Origin: Lepidodermella squamata
Taxonomy: Eukaryota > Gastrotricha
NCBI GenBank assembly: GCA_047495785.1
Contig: JBLDXI010000011.1
Span: 868,001-932,000, forward strand
Direction: 5' to 3'
DNA length: 64,000 nt
The translations under genes were made by a program, and so were the position numbers. Below, piece after piece: positions 24,399 to 37,095 of this stretch. The notes below the pieces were generated by a model. The model saw only the letters and a list, made by a program, of their open reading frames with translations. It searched no databases and was not told the origin of the DNA. Every line of letters begins with the position of its first letter. The stretch's first letter is position 1.

Positions 24399-27203
24399 TT
24401 ACATTGCTTGAGGGTTGTGAGGCAAACAGTCAACAATGAGGTGCATGTGATCGTTGGAGTGAGGAATAATTGGAAATGATCTTTTTACATGTAATTCCTT
24501 CCATGAAACTATAGAAATTTTTTTCATGTCACCGGTTACATGATAAGAGAAGTAGCGGCGGAAGAAGCGCTCGATGGTCAGTTCAACAACAACGAAAAAA
24601 ACGTCATCATCAATAGAGTAAATGCACTCAATTTGGTGAAAAGTAGGTCGATTGGGACTATTAAACCAGCCGACACTCGGCTTCGAAGTAGTAATAGCCG
24701 AGCCGATTACAAAAAAAGCTCCTTTATAGCGAATCGAATTACGCACGACAGCTCTTTCAGGTAGACTCAAAGCAGAAACGTCAAGGTAGCTCAAATATTC
24801 GGTTAGATTTTTCTCTTTTCCTCCATCAATCAATTTCAGCGAATCAGTCGAATTCAAGAATCTTTTCGATTGATATTTTGCACAGTTAAAAATTTGAGAA
24901 ACAGGATTATGGTAATTTTTTGGTTCAATTTTACAGAGACCTCGCTCGAAGCCAAGAGACGAGTAGAATCGCGCAGGTCCGTATTCACGCATTTGCTGCG
25001 GATAATGAACAAGGTTGTGAAGCTTTGTTACAACAAACGACTCGCCATAAGTTTCAACGGACAGTTGCAAGAATCGAAAGATCAAGTTTTCAAGGATAGG
25101 TACATCATCAAGAAACACAAAAGGCGAATAAATGAAAGATAAAATCTTGTTTAAAATCTGAAGCACATGGTATTCCTTCGAATCAAAAAACATTGGTTTC
25201 TGTTTCAGACAAGTAAAATCTAGAATAAATCCTAGCCGGGTCATTAGAATTCGCATTTGCGTCGCCGTCTGATGACAGTGAATTTCGCCGGACGTCACCG
25301 TGAAATTTGGTGCCGGAATCGCCTCATGTTTGGCTGTGTCGTCGAAGTCGAATTGCTCGATTGCGCTGTTCATCGCGTCATCCGTCAGCCCGAAGCTGGT
25401 CTTGGCCTTGGTAAGGGCTCCGTTCAAAACGTAGACGCAGACACCCTCCAGTAGGTCATGGGCTGGCTCACTGACTACGCACGCTGGGAATCGCGGGCCC
25501 AGGTGCGGTGACTCGGCCAAGATAGAGAGTACGCCGCTCAACCCAGTTTCGGTCATCCTGATTAGAGGAAAATAAAAAAATTTAAGGAGGACGATTTTTC
25601 AACAATTTTCAACAATTTTTTCACATAATAAATGGAAAAAATTTAATTAAATTAAATAAAATGAAACAATAAGGAAAAATTGATATAAGCTAATTTTTAC
25701 TTTCAATCAGCAAATAATTCTAATTTTTTTTTAATTTTGGAATAATTGACAATTTTTCTTTCAATTTGGAGGAAATTTATCTATATTCTAAAATAGAGCT
25801 GTGTCGGTTTCAATTCTAGATTCCCGGTCCGGTTCTGTTCAACGATTCTGGAGGACCGGACCGAGTTAGCCGGGAGAACCGGCGGTTGACCATAATAACT
25901 GAAGTGTGCGAAAATTTGATGAAAATACTTACAACGCCCTCATCTCCGTAACATTCGGCGCATCTGAAATCCTTCGCGATTGAACAACCATAGTTTCCGC
26001 GTTTCGTAGTTTCAGGTTCGTAGCTTCGAAAACGAGGCCGAATTGCCCGCGCGGTGTTTCACATTTCGAACACGTGAGATGAGCCCGAAAACTTTCGAGC
26101 ATGCCGATGATTTGATGCTGAGCCAAGTTATCGCCGAGAAAACTCACGACGATAATTCTAACTTCTTTGCCTTGAACGATGATGGTGGTTTCGAGATCTT
26201 TCTCAACCGCCTTGATGACTGAATTCAGGGCTGAGTAACAACAGGACTTGTATGACACGATTAGCTAATTCGGAAAAAAATTACCTGCTGTTTTTCTCGT
26301 TTCCTTAGGTAGCTCGCAGCTCTTCGAAGCGGCGAGTAGAAAATGGAATTCAGGGCTGAAAAATAGGGAAATTAGAAAAAAATTAAAAAAAATCGAAGGG
26401 TAGTCTCACATTTGTTCGAACATTCTGGCGATCATCTTCCATTCGAAAACGGCCAATTTTTGCTTCTTCACGTAAGTTCCAAGAGCGGAAACCGATACGA
26501 ACTCGTCAAAGAAGAGAAAAAGTGGGACAATAAAATCCTCATTAATATCGATGATAATTTCTCGAACTGCCGAGCCATCAAGAGGTGATGTTAAAAAGCC
26601 GTCGGATTCTTGTTGCAATAAACTCGTTTTGCTGAAAATTTGCAGTAAATCCGGTTTCGAGTTTAGAAAGTGGCTGATTTGTTTAGAAATCGGTAGGTAC
26701 TGGAAGGTTTCGACGGCCTCAGGTTGACAAGGCGCCAAGAATGATAGAAATTTTCCGCGGTTGTGAGTCGAGAGCATATTTTTGAAAATGTTATCGAATG
26801 GAAGAGACCAAAATCCACCGATGTAGTGTTCCAGCAATTTTCGAACGCATTGGGCGAGGAAATCGACAACAAAACAAACAAGAGTTTCAGTCGCCATGAA
26901 ATCGAATTTCAACTTGAAAATAAACTCGAGAAGCGATGAATTCAAATTCTCAGTCAAAATATCTTCAATATCGAGCTTATGACGGACAGGCTCATCTTCC
27001 ATTTGCGTGGCATCATCAATCCCATCAACAACAGGCGCATGCGTTAAGATCGGCTGTTGGTCACATTTTCCGACTGGCGCACTTTCGTTCGAACGAGGCA
27101 AGCAAACGTGTTGGTTGAACATGTGTTGAGAGGTGAATGTAGCCTTGCAGTCACATATCCATTCAGCTTTTTTAACTCTTGTAAACGAAAATGAAGAAGC
27201 CAT
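24399..27203 (-). CDS. CACTA/EnSpm-like transposase (possibly frame-disrupted)
   Basis: Exon blocks on the minus strand are 27203 to ~26408, a short block ~26340-26285, 26254 to ~25934, and 25556 to 24399. The first block begins with a zinc-finger-like WICDCKATFTSQHMFNQHVC and ends with DEFVSVSALGT..KKQKLAVF, matching the F/Y-D-x-F-x3-N/S-x-L-G segment of animal EnSpm-like transposases. The third block has FLGDNLAQHQIIG and CSKC. The last has SEPAHDLLEGVC and KLHNLVHYPQQMREYGPARF followed by GFERGLCKIE, all standard landmarks of the family. The junction from the third to the fourth block is in phase over a ~372-nt AT-rich intron. I could not keep one frame through the short second block, so either an exon boundary is misplaced or a 1-nt shift disables the gene. 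An acceptor (TTTAG) sits one base before the chosen ATG. Confidence 0.75.
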
Positions 27204-27502
27204 TCTAAACAAGAGAGTCATGTTCTCATCAATTTATCATTTCATTTCTTCGAAATCGAGTTCACAATATTTTAAAACACAATAGCAATACGATACCGAT
27301 AACAAAACTGAGGTATCGATGGAAACAATTACGTTGACTATTAACACAATTCCGTAACAACTCGAGGAATCCGAGAAATTTCGAACAGATTCATGATTCA
27401 ACTAAGTTGAGGCATAGTATAATCATCATTTGAAACGAAATGAGCGGTTTATCAACACGAAGCAGGAAAAAAACGAAGCAGGAAAAAAATCAGACAGTTC
27501 GA

Positions 27503-29243
27503 TTATTTATTGGCCGCGAGCCTTTGACCGAGGGTCTTTACACGCTTGGTGCTGGTAGACTCCGTCGAATCGTCGTTCGCCGGTCGGCGATTTGAAGGGG
27601 CGAGAGGGGTTGAGGCAGACGTCGTAGCGGGCGTTGTAGCAACCGCTGTTTTCCGGGTATTCCGAGTTGCGGCTGGCGTAGTGGCCGTTGTAGGAGCACT
27701 CGGAGCCGCGGCCGGTGTTGACGCGGCAGTCGGTGCTGGCGTCGCAGGTGCGGTCGTGTGGGCGGGAGTGGCCGGCGCCGCTGTCGAATTCGTCGACGCA
27801 GCCGGGGTAGGCGGCAATTGGCCAGCTAGATCAACCGAAGAGCCGTCATTCTGAAAAAAACATCAAATTATGAAATAGTCAGAAAATATTCAATTTATAA
27901 TATATATATAGGATAACAATTATTGCATTTTTTGTGGAAACTTTTGAATTAAATCGGATTTGACATTTTTCCGAAATTCACAAAGAAATTCAATAAAACT
28001 TTCAGTCAAATAAGTTTTCTAATAATTTTGCAGAATTTATCATCAAAATTGAAAATTTATTGAAATTTAAAAAAATTCTGCTAAAAAAATAAATCAACTA
28101 CTCACCGGGAGCGAGTTGCTGTCGGAGTCGCCATCGTCGCTGGAGGGCGGCTGATTTTCGCCGTTCAGGGCGTCGGCATCCGGAAGCTGCTGCCCGGCGG
28201 CCTTCTTCGCCTGCGCCTTGGCCTTGGCCTTCTTGTTGTTCAGGCATTTAGATACCCTCTCCTTGAACAGTGTCTGAAACAGAAGAAAAATTATCACAAA
28301 TTAGGATTAAAAAATTGCGAACAAACCTGCTGGTTCTCCCCAGGAAACAGATGACCGGTCACCGCCGGGTTGGCCTCGTGGGTTATGCGCCATTCTCGTT
28401 CCACAAAGGCCAAGATGACCCCGTAGTCGCCTTTGCCGAACGGACGAACCGGATTTTGGTTGAGGGCAGTAATCGCCGAGAAGCGAACCAGGGTTTGAAA
28501 AGTTGTAATCAAAGCACCCGCGTCCCACTCGGAACCAAGCCGGCCGTCAAATTGGCGGAGAGTGAAGCGGGTAAATTCAAACTTGATCTGCGCCTATTAA
28601 AATAAAATCACAGGAAAAATCAGTAATTAGCTATCAACGGAGTGAAGCAACACGCGAAAATTAAATAAGAAATGTTCTTACCTTTTGAGGGGAAACGGCT
28701 ACAACAACCGTTACAGCAGCAGCAGCAGCGACGGAAGCGGCTCGATTTTTAGGGAACGCCACAACGACTTCGCAAGCCTTTCGCAGGCCGAGCGAATTCG
28801 GAAACATTTCCCGAATGTCATCTTCCGTTAATGCAAGCATAACAGCCTCGTACAACTGTTCCCCTATAATAGAAAATATTCGATAAAAATAATTCAATAA
28901 AAATTCAGATCAAAATCAGAAAAATTATCGCAATATTTCAATAAATATAAAAATAATTCAATTAAAATTCAGATCAAAATCAGAAAATTATCGCAATATT
29001 TCAATAAAAATAAAAATAATACAATTTGAATTTAGAGCAAAATCAGAAAAATGGGAAGCCGATTTTCCAAGTATTATAATATAAATTTGATTGAATGAAA
29101 AAATTTCGAAAAATCATAATTTTCACTACAATAATAAAATAAGGGAGCGAACCTGCAAATTTAGCCGACAGGCCATCGACGTGATCTTGGTTTGTAATGC
29201 CGGCTTCAGTAACGAGCTTGATTGCCTCCGTCAAATAATCCAT
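27503..29243 (-). CDS. CACTA-like element accessory protein, 351 aa, five exons
   Basis: Minus-strand exons are 29243-29153, 28863-28682, 28593-28327, 28273-28106 and 27850-27503. All phases agree, giving 352 codons with the stop. Residues about 30-65 (EQLYEAVMLALTEDDIREMF then LGLRKA) resemble a SAM-type or similar small helical interaction domain: L-T-x2-D-I-x2-M, then G-x-R. A conserved-looking globular region of about 90 residues follows (FTLRQFDGRLGSEWDAG...LAFVEREWRI). Then come a Lys/Ala-rich segment with an acidic Ser/Asp tract and an Ala/Thr/Pro-rich low-complexity tail ending in a basic motif. It lies directly upstream of the transposase in the same orientation. The ATG follows a TTGTTAAG acceptor with no upstream donor. 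The role is unknown; a partner of the transposase is likely. Confidence 0.65.
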
Positions 29244-29783
29244 CTTAACAAGAATTCTAAGGAAAAAATGTTTGAAAAATTGTGTAAAAAAAGTTGAGCG
29301 AGAACGGGGGCGAAGAAGTGGATTGGGCCAGGTAATTTTTTCGCGATTTATGGTACCGAGGAGTACGAGCCGTGGGAAAATTCGAAAAAATGGCTAATTT
29401 GGCTAGAATAGCCGGGGTTGACTAGGCCTGGATTGGGCCTACAAAATTAGGCGGAAAGGTATAAAACTGGAATAGAATGAAAACAGCACTGACTTGAACG
29501 AAAAATTTAGAGGCGGTTTTATACCGGTTGGGTAGCGGTTGTAAAACATGGCGGCGACGAGCGGGAGATGTTATAGGCGCTAAAAACTTTGCGTGACGTG
29601 CAACGCAGTCAACCACGCAAAGGGAGGCGATGGTGCGTGCCTAGATCCAGGGTGAGACCCGAGGCGGTGACAACGTCGCGCTGCAGCTGTCAGGTGTTGA
29701 CGCGGCAAGTTTTGAACGACGGCGTCAACTACGGTTTCAAAGGCTGCGATCACGCAAGGGCGAATAATAAACAACAACTAGTG

Positions 29784-30213
29784 TAGCGACAAGCCACAAT
29801 GCCGCAAAAAATGGGCCGAGTATGCGCAATGAGCCCATAAATCAGCCTAGCTCAGAAATAACCTGATGATGAACAAAATTAACGCGAAAAAAGTCTTGCG
29901 TTTAAGACGAAAGGCGCAAACAACAAAAAAGCCCGCTTTATGCGGGTCCCCAAAATTAACTGAATTGAAAAGTAAGGATGAATCAAAAATTTCAGCCGAT
30001 TATTCAAATTCTAACCTAGAACACCCGTTACTTGGAGCCTTATGGTAAACAAATCAAGCAGAAAAGTTGAAATTAACCAAATTCGCTGCGAGAGATACCA
30101 AGCCGTTTTTCCGTGTTCGCCGTGAAATGCCGTTAAATGCCGTTTTAAACGGCCGTAAAACTCATAAAAAGCGCAATTCAGGCAATATACATTATCAGCG
30201 CAATGAAAATCTC
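29784..30213. other. Spacer between CACTA-like element and inverted-repeat arm
   Basis: I see no gene, repeat or promoter that I can support here. Small ORFs are not distinguished by splice sites, composition or homology. Confidence 0.5.
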
Positions 30214-32184
30214 ACGATTTTCGCCGGCGTTGCAGTCTGTAGCATCCGACCTACTTTTTTATTGCCGCATAAGTGAAAAATCTAGTAACGCGTTTCTCGT
30301 AGTAAAAAAATCTATGAACGCAGCCATCATTAAACGATCTCACAAAAAACGGGTGTTTCGATGCCAGCCGCGCCGGTCGCCGGCATGACGATACCTGCCC
30401 GGTAAAATATAACTCAGCCACGCTAATCAGCCAACGACTGTAATAAAATAACCCTAATATCGTGAAAACCTGACGCTGCTTTTCAAAGATGGTAATTTAT
30501 CTATGAAAAAGCGACGGCAATGGCTGAAGGCTGAATGGTGATAATTAACCTAGAAACGAAGCGCGGGTGAAGCGCCAGGCGGTTATTGACTGAACTGAGG
30601 CGCCTTCGGTTTGAACGTCAACTTGTGAAACGACAGAAAATTCATGTGCAAACGACGAGCAAAAAGCGACAAGTGCGCGCAGCGCTCAAATTGTCGTCCG
30701 CGCGCACACACTCACGAGTGACCTATTACGCATTATTAAGTTAACAATAAAAATTACTTCATCATGAGCGACGTGAGTTATCTAATGAGGTACACGCTCA
30801 ATGGTACGCGCAATTTATTAGCACCTTTGCGCGCTATTCGGGTATCGCGTGAATTGAAAAGTGAGGTGACGAAGCAAGCAGGTTTTTACAGTGAAAGCAT
30901 TGCAAAGGAGCGTCTCCATAGCGTCTCACTTACTTATTTAGCATCCCTAGCACCCTTGACAAGGAAAATCAACATGGCACGACCATTTGCTCAATTCAAA
31001 TCAAGTTCAGTGTCTAACAAAGCGTTATATAAGCTGATTTTGGCTACGTCTACTTTTTTACTTTCATTGTGCTGGGAGTGGTACAAGCCATTTTCCCTTT
31101 AGAAGCGCGTACGATTTTGTTTTCGAATTGTGTTCACCGACATTATAAAAATGGAATCCGAGTTTTGCAACATAACCTTTTATCACTACACTTGTTAATT
31201 ATTCTCAATTTTGCTGCTCTTTTCAAATGTGAATAACAATGAATCCAAATTCTTCAAAAAAAACTACATTAATGACGAAAAAATCAAATTATTTGAATTA
31301 ATTTCCATAATATTTGTTTTGCAAATTTAAAATTCATTCATAGCCGCATTAAGAACCTGTCCACGTTGAAGTTTTTCATCGGAAAAACGGCAAATTATCA
31401 GATATTTCGCAAGAGGAAGCCTTTATTCTTAGCGATATTCCTATAAAAGCAGTAGCATCACGGCGTATTCGTGTTTGATGTGCGCATATTATAATGTACG
31501 CATACCGTTTGCGCGCCATATAAAGCGTAAAACGCCAGCTGCATAGTATATAACATTTACGGGTTGCGCTAACCGCGCCTTATACAACGCAGGAATGTAA
31601 ACATATGTGCGCGGAACGTATGGCGCAGCGCGCGCACGTTTACTATGGATCCCATGGCAACCATTTGCCGCAGGTTATTCATAGTGCGCGAGTTCTGAAA
31701 CACCCTGTACACATAAATTCAAAAAATAGCTTAAGCATTGCTGAGCTTGCAAGAATTTTCAACTAAAGCGGCCAAAATGTGCTTCTTAGCTCGCAGAAGT
31801 AAATGATTGATAGACATTCACACTCGGTGTTGTAAGACAGATCTGCAGTCAGCTCAGTAACGTCACTTCAGCAGTGTCTTTGAGTAGGCAAAACATGACA
31901 CGTGCCACCCGCGCGCGATGGGCACCGTCAGCGGATGTACAAGCAGTCGTATGGTAACCTTCTGCCACCTACCAGGCGCTTAGCATCATATCCCAGATCC
32001 CATCTCACGCAGCTTACGTGATATGTCAATGTATCGTTGCTTAAATGGCCTTAATTCGCATATTGGGTAGCATCTGAACACTAACGGTATGCTGTGTTCG
32101 AGTGACGAAGTGACATTGCAGTCCTAGACGTCAGCACTGACACGCCCGGCGATACAGTTTTCGTGCAATTGGCAATTGGGATGT

Positions 32185-33213
32185 GTAATTTTATTTATTT
32201 ATTTATTTATTTAGAAGCTATGACACCCAAGAGAGGGCAGCTTGACAATGTTTGAAGGAAAAAGCAACAGATAATTTCAGGACAGGTTCAGATTTAGGAC
32301 CGGAAAAGTGAGCACAGTGAGACGAAACAAAGGTTTGGACCATTCATCGTTTTAATATGTAGCAGTGATCAGTCAACAATTTGGATCAGTAGTACATAGT
32401 GTGTAATAATAATAAAGATAATATTAAAACAAAATCTCAACAACTTCATAAAAGGCAGTAGCAGCTCATAATAGCTTCACAACAGTAAAAAAATAGAGTG
32501 CAATCAATTTATTAAAGTGCTAAACTAGAGGCATTTTTGTTGTAGAAAAAAGCGTGAGCAATTGAACGGCATATGTCAGCTGACTCGGCCTGCCGTGCCT
32601 CAATAGGCAGTTGATTCCACAGTTCGGGACCTCTGTAACTCAGACTAAGCATTTCTCGTTTTGAGTCGCATTTCGGCTTGAACATAGGTTCGGAATTTCG
32701 AACCTCGTATCGGGGAGGCGGGTTCAGACAAAAAAGCGCTTGCATTGCAGCCGGTGCTTGCTTGTTAAGGCACTTCCATATGAAGGTGGCCAGGTGGATG
32801 GCGTGTTTTTGTTCCACGTCAACCCAGCCAAGGCGATGTCGCAGTGGTTGAGCATCAGCGAGCGGATGAGCGCCACAAATAACTCGAACTGCTCGGTCTT
32901 GCGTCGATTGAAGCCTGGCCAGTGTGGTCGGGGCAGCTTGGCCCAAGTTCAGGTCACCGTAATTCAAGTGACTAAATATCAAACCATTGGCCATTAAGAT
33001 AGCAGTCCTACGACTTACGAACTTCGAGGCCAGCTTGAGAGCAAACAAACCTCTTCTTGCTTTGCTTTTGGCACCATTTATGTGCTTCTTGAAAGACAGT
33101 AAACCTGCAAAGCAAACGACTGGTCCACCAGACTTCAACCCTGTGGAAGTACACGAGGGATCCTGAATCCTGAGACCATCGAGACACTCTTGGGTAATCA
33201 GGCGAATTAACAC
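32185..33213 (-). pseudogene. Non-LTR retrotransposon 3' fragment, left arm
   Basis: The minus-strand ORF 33213-32512 (233 aa) has the C-terminal features of a non-LTR reverse transcriptase after the palm domain: FKKHINGAKSKARRGLFAL, LIFSHLNYGDL, RLQSTQDRAVRVI, a K-CLNKQAP motif and GPELWNQLPIEA. The catalytic palm motif is missing, so it is 5'-truncated and cannot encode an active enzyme. The 3' UTR ends in five copies of TAAA (seen as TTTA on the plus strand at 32189-32212), the usual tail of such elements. It is the same family as the relics in the 2.5 kb tandem units. Confidence 0.8.
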
Positions 33214-33689
33214 AGCACTCGAGTCACCAGGAACTACACAGTTACCAGGGAGTACGTCATGGCCACATGCAAGCTTTCCACAAGCCGAAGCGCTTCAAAG
33301 CTTCCCACTGCGTCGCGCTTCGTAGCTCGCCGGGGTAAGGCATCGAAAGCATCTTAAAATTTGGGATGATAGGGATTGGTGGCTGTGGAAAATCTGTGAT
33401 TCTGATCAATTCTGATGAATTGTAGCTATTTCGCTTCGCTCATGATGTTGCTGCCGTCGCCACGTTTTTGCCGCTGTTGCTGCTACTGCTGGCGTTGAGA
33501 GTGCGTTGTACGCATGACGAGATAGTTGGTGACACCCATAGTGACACCCATACACCATTTTAAGACAGCATTTCGAGTTGGTTTTTATGAGTAATGTCTG
33601 TCATGAAATAGGAGTGCGCATTGTATAGCTCATGCCGGACCGCACGTTACGTTGCGTGTTCAAAAGAATCGTTACCCTTACAGAGTGCG

Positions 33690-33845
33690 CACACGTGCGG
33701 AATTACTGCGCACACAGAGAACAGCTACACATCCTCCTTCGTCATATGTAGGAGTGCGCGAACGGCGTGCCGAGTTACTGCGCACGCTTGATAGTTACTG
33801 CGCACGCTTGACGTACGTACGTACTGACGGACGGACGGACGGAAC
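33690..33845 (+). repeat. Simple and short tandem repeats upstream of secreted gene E
   Basis: GAGTTACTGCGCACGCTTGA-like units occur at 33773-33812, preceded by related GTGCGC-rich copies. ACGT and ACGG microsatellites follow (33812-33843). The mirror copy is at 50429-50584. The ORFs reading through (VRTDGRTDGT) are artefacts of the repeat. Confidence 0.7.
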
Positions 33846-34067
33846 GCGCCCCACGACAACGGGGAGTTCCCCGTCATTACAAGAGGGTCAAGTATGCCCG
33901 CTCATAGCTCATAGGAGAAGCCTTGCTCGATCGGTGAAACCTTAGCGGACAGTCTGTACATTTTAGGTCTGCGGCGACTGATGAATTGAACAAAAGGCCG
34001 CCACTTGAGATTGATTTTATTAGTGCATAGCATTTCGCCATTAAAGATCATTTCAAATTATCTCAAC

Positions 34068-34946
34068 ATGGCCATTCTCTTTGTGTTGTTTGCCGCCGCC
34101 ACCCTGTTTACTAGTTGTTTAGGCTGTCCAGCATCAACAACTACAACGCCTTGTCCGACTACTGCATCCGGAACGACAACATGCACATCTGGCAGCACTT
34201 GTGTTTCATCAAGCAATGTTTGCAGTGACACCACGAAAACATGCCAAACATCGGTAAACTCCCACCCGCTGTAAAAATAAAACAAGCCACATTTTCTCAT
34301 GCAGGGCTCATTCCAACTCTGCACTGGTACATCCACTGGTGGCTCTGGTATCAGTGGAGTAGCCCTCAAGGTGTGCATTTCAACCGGTGTTGCTTGCACA
34401 AGCGCCTTCGGTAGCGGCATTACTGTATGTTTCTAAATAAATGCCAATTCCATTGTCTTATTCAACTTGTTGTAGCAACAAACCACAACCCCAAATGCCT
34501 ACGACACGTTCTCTGCATGCTGCAATGCTGCTTCCAGCAATACAGCAACGAACCTGAACTATGAATACATCCCGGCTTTAGGAACAGGAAATCCAACGTT
34601 AATATGCTACGTCATGACGTCTGACACGCTGCCATACAAAATCGCCACTCCTGCGTCGCCGGCTAACACGAAAAAAGGTTACTGCACTCGCTTCCCATAC
34701 ACATCTTCCGGCACGGACGCACTTGCCTCGAGCGCTGATTTGGTTTGTTAACGCGAAATTGTAACGTGCTTGTATAAATGGGACTTTTTTCAGAAACTCG
34801 CTTCCTCCCCGTTCGCTTACGCCAGTTTTACTTTATGTTGCACCAGCGTGTTTGGTGGCACCCCGGCAGGTACCAACGCATGGGGCCCGGCTGTTTCTGC
34901 CTATGGTCTTAGCTTTGACTCGTGTGCCACGACTTCCCCGACGTAA
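34068..34946 (+). CDS. Secreted Cys-rich protein, copy E (left arm, complete)
   Basis: Exons are 34068-34253, 34305-34424, 34476-34742 and 34794-34946, again with three 51-nt phase-0 introns, giving 241 residues. Compared with the tandem-array copies it has several conservative substitutions: V3I, A6V, L8F and A12T in the signal peptide; S36T, S40T, A91G, K130N, A143T and E233D in the mature part. All cysteines and splice sites are kept. Homology to the tandem unit extends from about 33888 to 35190, so the gene was copied with its flanks but the surrounding repeat differs. The start choice is supported by the signal peptide. The function is unknown. Confidence 0.82.
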
Positions 34947-36364
34947 AAATGGCGACAGCTCAAACACCCTTGTTATGCTGGCGTTGTACAACGTGTAAGA
35001 AGAACTCTTAAGTTTAATCATAATTCCTTGATAAAAAAAGTAAGTTCGAGCCAACAGAATGAGAGTTTAATGCTTGATCGTTGTAATAGTTTTCTGATTA
35101 CATCTGACTACTGCTTCCATTCAGTATTGATGGCATTCATAAGTTGAATAAATATCATAATAGGAAAATATATGATTCTTCGTTCACAAATATAGGGTAG
35201 GGTTAACTAGATATACCTAAAAAAGTCGTCTTTTTCAAACCCTTGTCATTCCATAAGCATGAGTTTCATATTTTGGCCATAAACAGTCCGAACCCATTTC
35301 AGTAAGCGCACAAAATATCATGTGCCAATTCCTGACCGTAGGCGAGGCCACGTTGCTCAAAATTTAAAAAGGCAACAATTTAAAACCTCTCAAGGGTGCC
35401 CCAACTGTGCATGAAAGATTCACTGCGGAACCCAAATCGCATACTCACTCAATTTGTATTCTATAGGAATCAGTCTTTATCAGATATAGAACGGAAATAT
35501 AGTTCATATTCAAATCTATATTTGAAATATAAAAAATATAGATTTGGGTTTCAAGGTCGAAAACACAGACACAGTGTTATATTCATGTGATGAATTGAAA
35601 GTGTTGAATAGCGACGGCGTTTCATCTAGAGATCGGGAGAAAACAAAGGCTTCCACAGTGGCCAATTTCTTGAGCTCTTTTTGACCCTGTGTGTCGAAGC
35701 ATCATTTTGTTCATTTTGAATTATCGACGCAGAAATTGTTCCGACCAGTGCAGAAAGGAGGATCTTTGCCGAGAGGGGATTGAGTTTTCGTTCGCGGGCA
35801 TGTTTCTTCATATTTACATGCTTATTTGCAGCTGAGGCGGAAGTGCGGGATCCAAGCACCCATGTAGCACTTCTGAATATGAGAAACGGCACAGGAAAAC
35901 CAACACTTTCTTTTTGCTCGAATCAATCTAAAACACCACATCTGGTGCGCATTCATTGTTGCGAAACGCCCATTTTTACATGTTTACCTTTTTACGCCCA
36001 TTGTGCCGGATGCAGGTTTGTTTTTACCAACAACAAACAAAACAAGATCACCGAAGAATCACCAATTAAAATTTTATTGCAATCAAACATCAAACGAGTA
36101 AGAGTCAAACTGTCATGAAGAGTCAACGTTTCCCGAGATGCTTGATTTATTCATTGAAAATAACCAGAATACTGAAAATGATACATCTACGCCTTATTAT
36201 AGGCCACAGCTATGACTAATGAGGGAAACGCAATAGAAGCCAAGTTATGAATGAGCTGATAGTACAATGGCCAAATGCCAAACAAACATGAACAACAATA
36301 TCAAAACAATAACTAATCGTTACACAAACACGAGACTAGTGAGCAAACTTCAATCTTGTTTATT

Positions 36365-36485
36365 TCGATAAATCAGTGACTTTTATACGAGTATGTGGCG
36401 GGAATCGAATATACTAGAAAAAGGGTATAGAAGTTTCCAGAACGTTCCCAGCCAATCATAACACTGTACAGTTATAGCGAGTTAG
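36365..36485 (-). promoter_or_regulatory. Heat-shock-element and TATA region, left arm (solo-LTR-like)
   Basis: Reading the minus strand: a four-unit alternating GAA/TTC array with exact 2-nt spacing (36430-36447), then about 50 bp on a TATAAAAG (about 36381-36388), then AATAAA within 30 bp. This order can be a heat-shock-type promoter or a solo LTR with promoter and polyadenylation signal. No CDS follows immediately. The mirror is at 47789-47909. Confidence 0.45.
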
Positions 36486-36869
36486 ATACCTCCCCCTTTT
36501 AGGAAAAGCTACTGGGGCGAGGCCAAAGGCACGAGAGTACAAGCGAAATTTCAGAGTATACAAAATACAAGTATACACAATTTTCATGTTTTGTTGTCAG
36601 TAGATGTCTAAATCGAATCTCTCTTACGCTGAATCACGCGCTGAACAAGAATATGTGGTTAGTTTTTCGATTGCAATCGACTTGAGAGATTGGCGAGGCT
36701 GGAACCGCCAGAACCGCAGTATGCAAAGCATGAGTTGATTGCGCCACTAAACAATATGACGACAATATGATGTTTTTGCTCGAAATATGTTCAAAATACA
36801 TGTTTTTGACGCATTTTTTGCAAAATAAAATTGTTTTATGTCATTCTCATGAATGTAAAAAATAGCTTT

Positions 36870-37095
36870 TCGGGCGGCCTTGCCGAACGTACGGAAAGGT
36901 CTCGCCGTACGTGCAGGTGCCGAATGCCTCGATAATTGTGCCGAAAGTGCGGAATTTATGTGCCGAAAGGGCGGAACAGGTTTGCCGAACGTCGTGCGGA
37001 ATCGTTGCGGAATCGGTGCAGAACAGGTGTCAGAAGTGCCCAATAAATGTGCCGAAAATTGGTGCAGAATGGTGCCGAATTTGGTGCCGGAAAAT
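36870..37095 (+). repeat. Degenerate GTGCCGAA tandem repeat, left arm
   Basis: The octamer GTGCCGAA or near variants (TTGCCGAAC, GTGCGGAA, GTGCAGAA) recurs about every 10-20 bp. The right-arm copy (47157-47405) has one more 22-bp unit. ORFs on both strands follow the repeat and are not genes. Confidence 0.65.

Larger units (their letters stand above)
23923..29783 (-). mobile_element. CACTA/EnSpm-like transposon (boundaries tentative)
   Basis: Two minus-strand genes lie together: an accessory gene (29243-27503) and a transposase with EnSpm-type motifs (27203-24399). Candidate ends are CACTA at 23923 and TAGTG at 29779-29783. The inward sequences are recognisably similar when one is reversed (TTGTGTTTTTTATATTTGCC against TTGTTGTTTATTATTCGCCC). 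AGC is present outside both ends with a 1-bp offset, so a 3-bp duplication is possible but not clean. The left subterminal region (24085-24220) repeats TAGCAAGT. The gene calls are firmer than the boundaries. Confidence 0.55.

Noticed and set aside
24540-25142. Plus-strand ORFs of 74-90 codons
   Set aside because: Antisense to the EnSpm-like transposase exon with clear family motifs, so they are shadows.
27546-27854. Plus-strand Val/Ala-rich ORF of 102 codons
   Set aside because: Antisense shadow of the Ala/Thr/Pro-rich last exon of the 351-aa accessory gene, whose five-exon phase agreement is strong.
30764-31102. 112-codon ORF in both arms as a real gene
   Set aside because: It is open in both arms only because they are near-identical. 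There are no splice or homology features and only an unassignable hydrophobic end, so it is described within the arm entry.
33652-33945. ORF encoding RTDGRTDGT and VRTRAELLRT-type repeats (mirror 50652-50329)
   Set aside because: It is generated by the ACGG microsatellite and GTGCGCAGTAACT repeats. The 1-bp difference between arms shifts its frame at the N-terminus.
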